This document shows positions 62,403-64,000 of a DNA stretch of 64,000 nucleotides, piece by piece. Position 1 is the stretch's first letter. Each line of letters starts with the position of its first letter. The DNA is from Capitella teleta. Its lineage: Eukaryota; Annelida; Polychaeta; Capitellidae. Both the position numbers and the translations under genes were made by a program. The stretch is from the NCBI GenBank assembly GCA_000328365.1, contig KB308242.1, positions 148,942 through 212,941 of the forward strand, in the 5' to 3' direction. A model generated the notes under the pieces. The model was not told the DNA's origin. It worked only from the letters and a program-made list of their open reading frames with translations, and searched no databases.

Positions 62403-63212
62403 ATGCTATGTGTTGAACCCTGTAATGCCAATGTTGACAAACCAATATGCCCTTTTTACTTAGTGTGTGTATATATATGTATTTCAGAACCATTTTTAGT
62501 GAATACCCTGAATCGTCGAACACAATTGTAATTATTCGTCTGCGTCAGTTCTGAACTTATATAAGACTGCCCTCATTCCCATGTATTTATGTTGACCTAG
62601 AATATATGACATTTACAGAGAATAAAATGGCTCACTTTTCGAATACATAGCGAGAGTATTTTTGGCAGCTTGTTCATTGATTGTTGCGACGTGAATGGAA
62701 GGATGTATAACAGAGGATTTGTTTCCTTTGTATTGTCATCGACTTCTCTCTCGGCACACACCGCCCTGATTAGATCAGTTGCGTGTGTTACATTTCTCAA
62801 GTTCACTCCCAGACATCTTCCCTTACATGGAAAGTAAAGGCAATCACATCTCGTCCATAAACCGACAAACGCATCTAAAGCACTTTAAATAGAATCCGCG
62901 CATCCACGGGTGCAGTTGTTTTAATCTGTAAAACTACGTTTCAATCAACGCCATGCAGAAGAAGAAAAAAAAAAATCCCTCTTGTTTGGATCAGGTGTCC
63001 AATCAGATATTCTTATCCACACACAAAAGAGAAGAAGTGAGTGACGTAGGAAATTAGGCCTATGAGGTTTCAGAAGTCTTTGACATGGAGCACGGCTGTT
63101 TCGGTGCTTTACGTCTCGTATGTGAGTGTTATCAGGCCTTGGCCAATTTTACACCACTCGATTATTGATCAAGACAGCCAAGACTAATGATCAATAGGCC
63201 TACGTCAACGTC
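62403..63212. other. Intergenic region
   Basis: No gene recognised. It lies between the mariner MITE and the LINE tail. Confidence 0.5.
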
Positions 63213-63712
63213 AAATAATAATAATAAATAATAATAAAATTTATTTTATATAGCGCAAAATCCAAGGAGCTCTAAACGCTAAACCGAACATAAAACAAGG
63301 TAAAAGATTAACGGGTTACATGGAATAAAAATGTTCTTGGAATAAAAATGTTTTCAATTGACTTTTAAAACTGTTAAAAAGTCAGCACTTCTCAAACAGT
63401 CCGGTAAAACGTTGCACATGCGTGGTGCAGCTACACTAAAAACACGATCATGCATTAAAACAGGTGGTGAAAGGCGCAGTAAAAACAGGCGCTCTGCTGC
63501 CATGTGATGGACGGTCCGAATAATGTACATGTATTAATTAAGTCATTGAGATAAGAAGGCGCAGAATTATGTAAAACTTTAAAAACTGTCACAAGAATCT
63601 TGTATTTGATACGTTTATCGACCGGGAGCCAGTGAAGGTCGTGTACATCGGGCGTTATGTGCTCACGCCGACCGGTCCTGCTGATGATGCGAGCCGTGGT
63701 GTTCTATGAATT
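63213..63712 (-). mobile_element. L2/CR1-like LINE, 3' end
   Basis: The minus-strand translation near 63590-63660 gives LHWLPVDKRIKYKILV and then LHNSAPSYLNDLI, the conserved C-terminal end of L2/CR1/Rex-type reverse transcriptases. It is followed by a decayed tail region with stops. A short 3' UTR ending TTGCGCTATATAAAATAAAT and an ATT microsatellite (63213-63240) complete it. Only the extreme 3' end is present, as expected of a 5'-truncated insertion. Confidence 0.8.
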
Positions 63713-64000
63713 CTTGAAATATACACCCTTAATGACCGATCAATCATTCCAACCACAAAACAATAACTTCATGACCTCATTGTCGCGGTAAAATAGACAC
63801 TCGGGTGTCGTACGTGCTTTCGCCCCTTCCGAATTTCCCACAATTTCTCTCAAGAGTCGATTTCAACCACCGAAGTTGCACGTAACGCTACAATAGTGCT
63901 TTTCAAGGCAATTGGTATAATTATATCTCTCATCAAGGTGTTTGTTAAAAATTAACAGTTGCGTTTTAACTCATAAAACGACGACGAATCTGTGGCGACG
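63713..64000. other. Right edge, nothing recognised
   Basis: Mixed-composition sequence to the window end; no gene or repeat recognised. Confidence 0.5.

Noticed and set aside
1-64000. CRISPR arrays, rRNA genes, bacterial operons
   Set aside because: No spaced palindromic repeats, no rRNA-like sequence and no prokaryotic gene organisation; this is animal nuclear DNA.

Overview
The window is nuclear DNA from an invertebrate animal. It carries a tetraspanin with the CCG motif, a BTB-BACK-Kelch protein, a class A GPCR, a forkhead-type sequence, doublecortin (DCX) and PLAT domains, an intron-containing tRNA-Tyr, and tRNA-derived SINEs. Introns in the two spliced genes are mostly about 45-100 nt, while intergenic space is large and AT-rich. 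That combination recalls sponges or another compact-intron lineage, but I cannot name the species.

Layout. 1-2486: intergenic, with a possible THAP-like fragment. 2487-4058 (+): single-exon BTB-Kelch gene. 5637-10476 (-): broken Ty1/Copia retrotransposon with a SINE-bearing segment nested in it. 12323-13210 (-): single-exon tetraspanin. 14433-34901 (-): one very large, exon-dense gene. From the N-terminus it encodes two DCX domains, one pair of PLAT domains, two tandem beta-trefoil-like modules, a second PLAT pair, a Ser/Arg-rich linker, a run of small phase-symmetric exons, and 22 more PLAT domains. That makes 26 PLATs in strict A/B alternation. 37265-39566: a Tc1 element followed closely by a TTAA-ended MITE. 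39697-41262: two SINEs. 42183-44179 (+): five-exon homolog of C8orf74. 46216-46558: truncated MITE copy followed by tRNA-Tyr. 47788-47989: another SINE. 48801-49712 (+): forkhead pseudogene. 50-60 kb: mostly repeats and fossils, including a Gypsy-type integrase fragment, a full SINE with target-site duplication, and a duplicated 0.2-kb repeat. 60514-61572 (+): single-exon GPCR. 61651-62402: mariner-type MITE. 63213-63712 (-): 3' end of an L2/CR1-like LINE.

The most notable region is 14.4-44.2 kb. The giant gene combines the DCX pair typical of RP1/RP1L1 with the PLAT array typical of LOXHD1, plus beta-trefoil modules. It lies head-to-head with a C8orf74 homolog. In human, C8orf74 neighbours RP1L1 at 8p23.1 (from memory), so this may be an ancient linkage and the DCX-PLAT protein may represent an ancestral form of the RP1 family. 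Known relatives suggest a ciliary/axonemal role; that is inference, not something the sequence shows.
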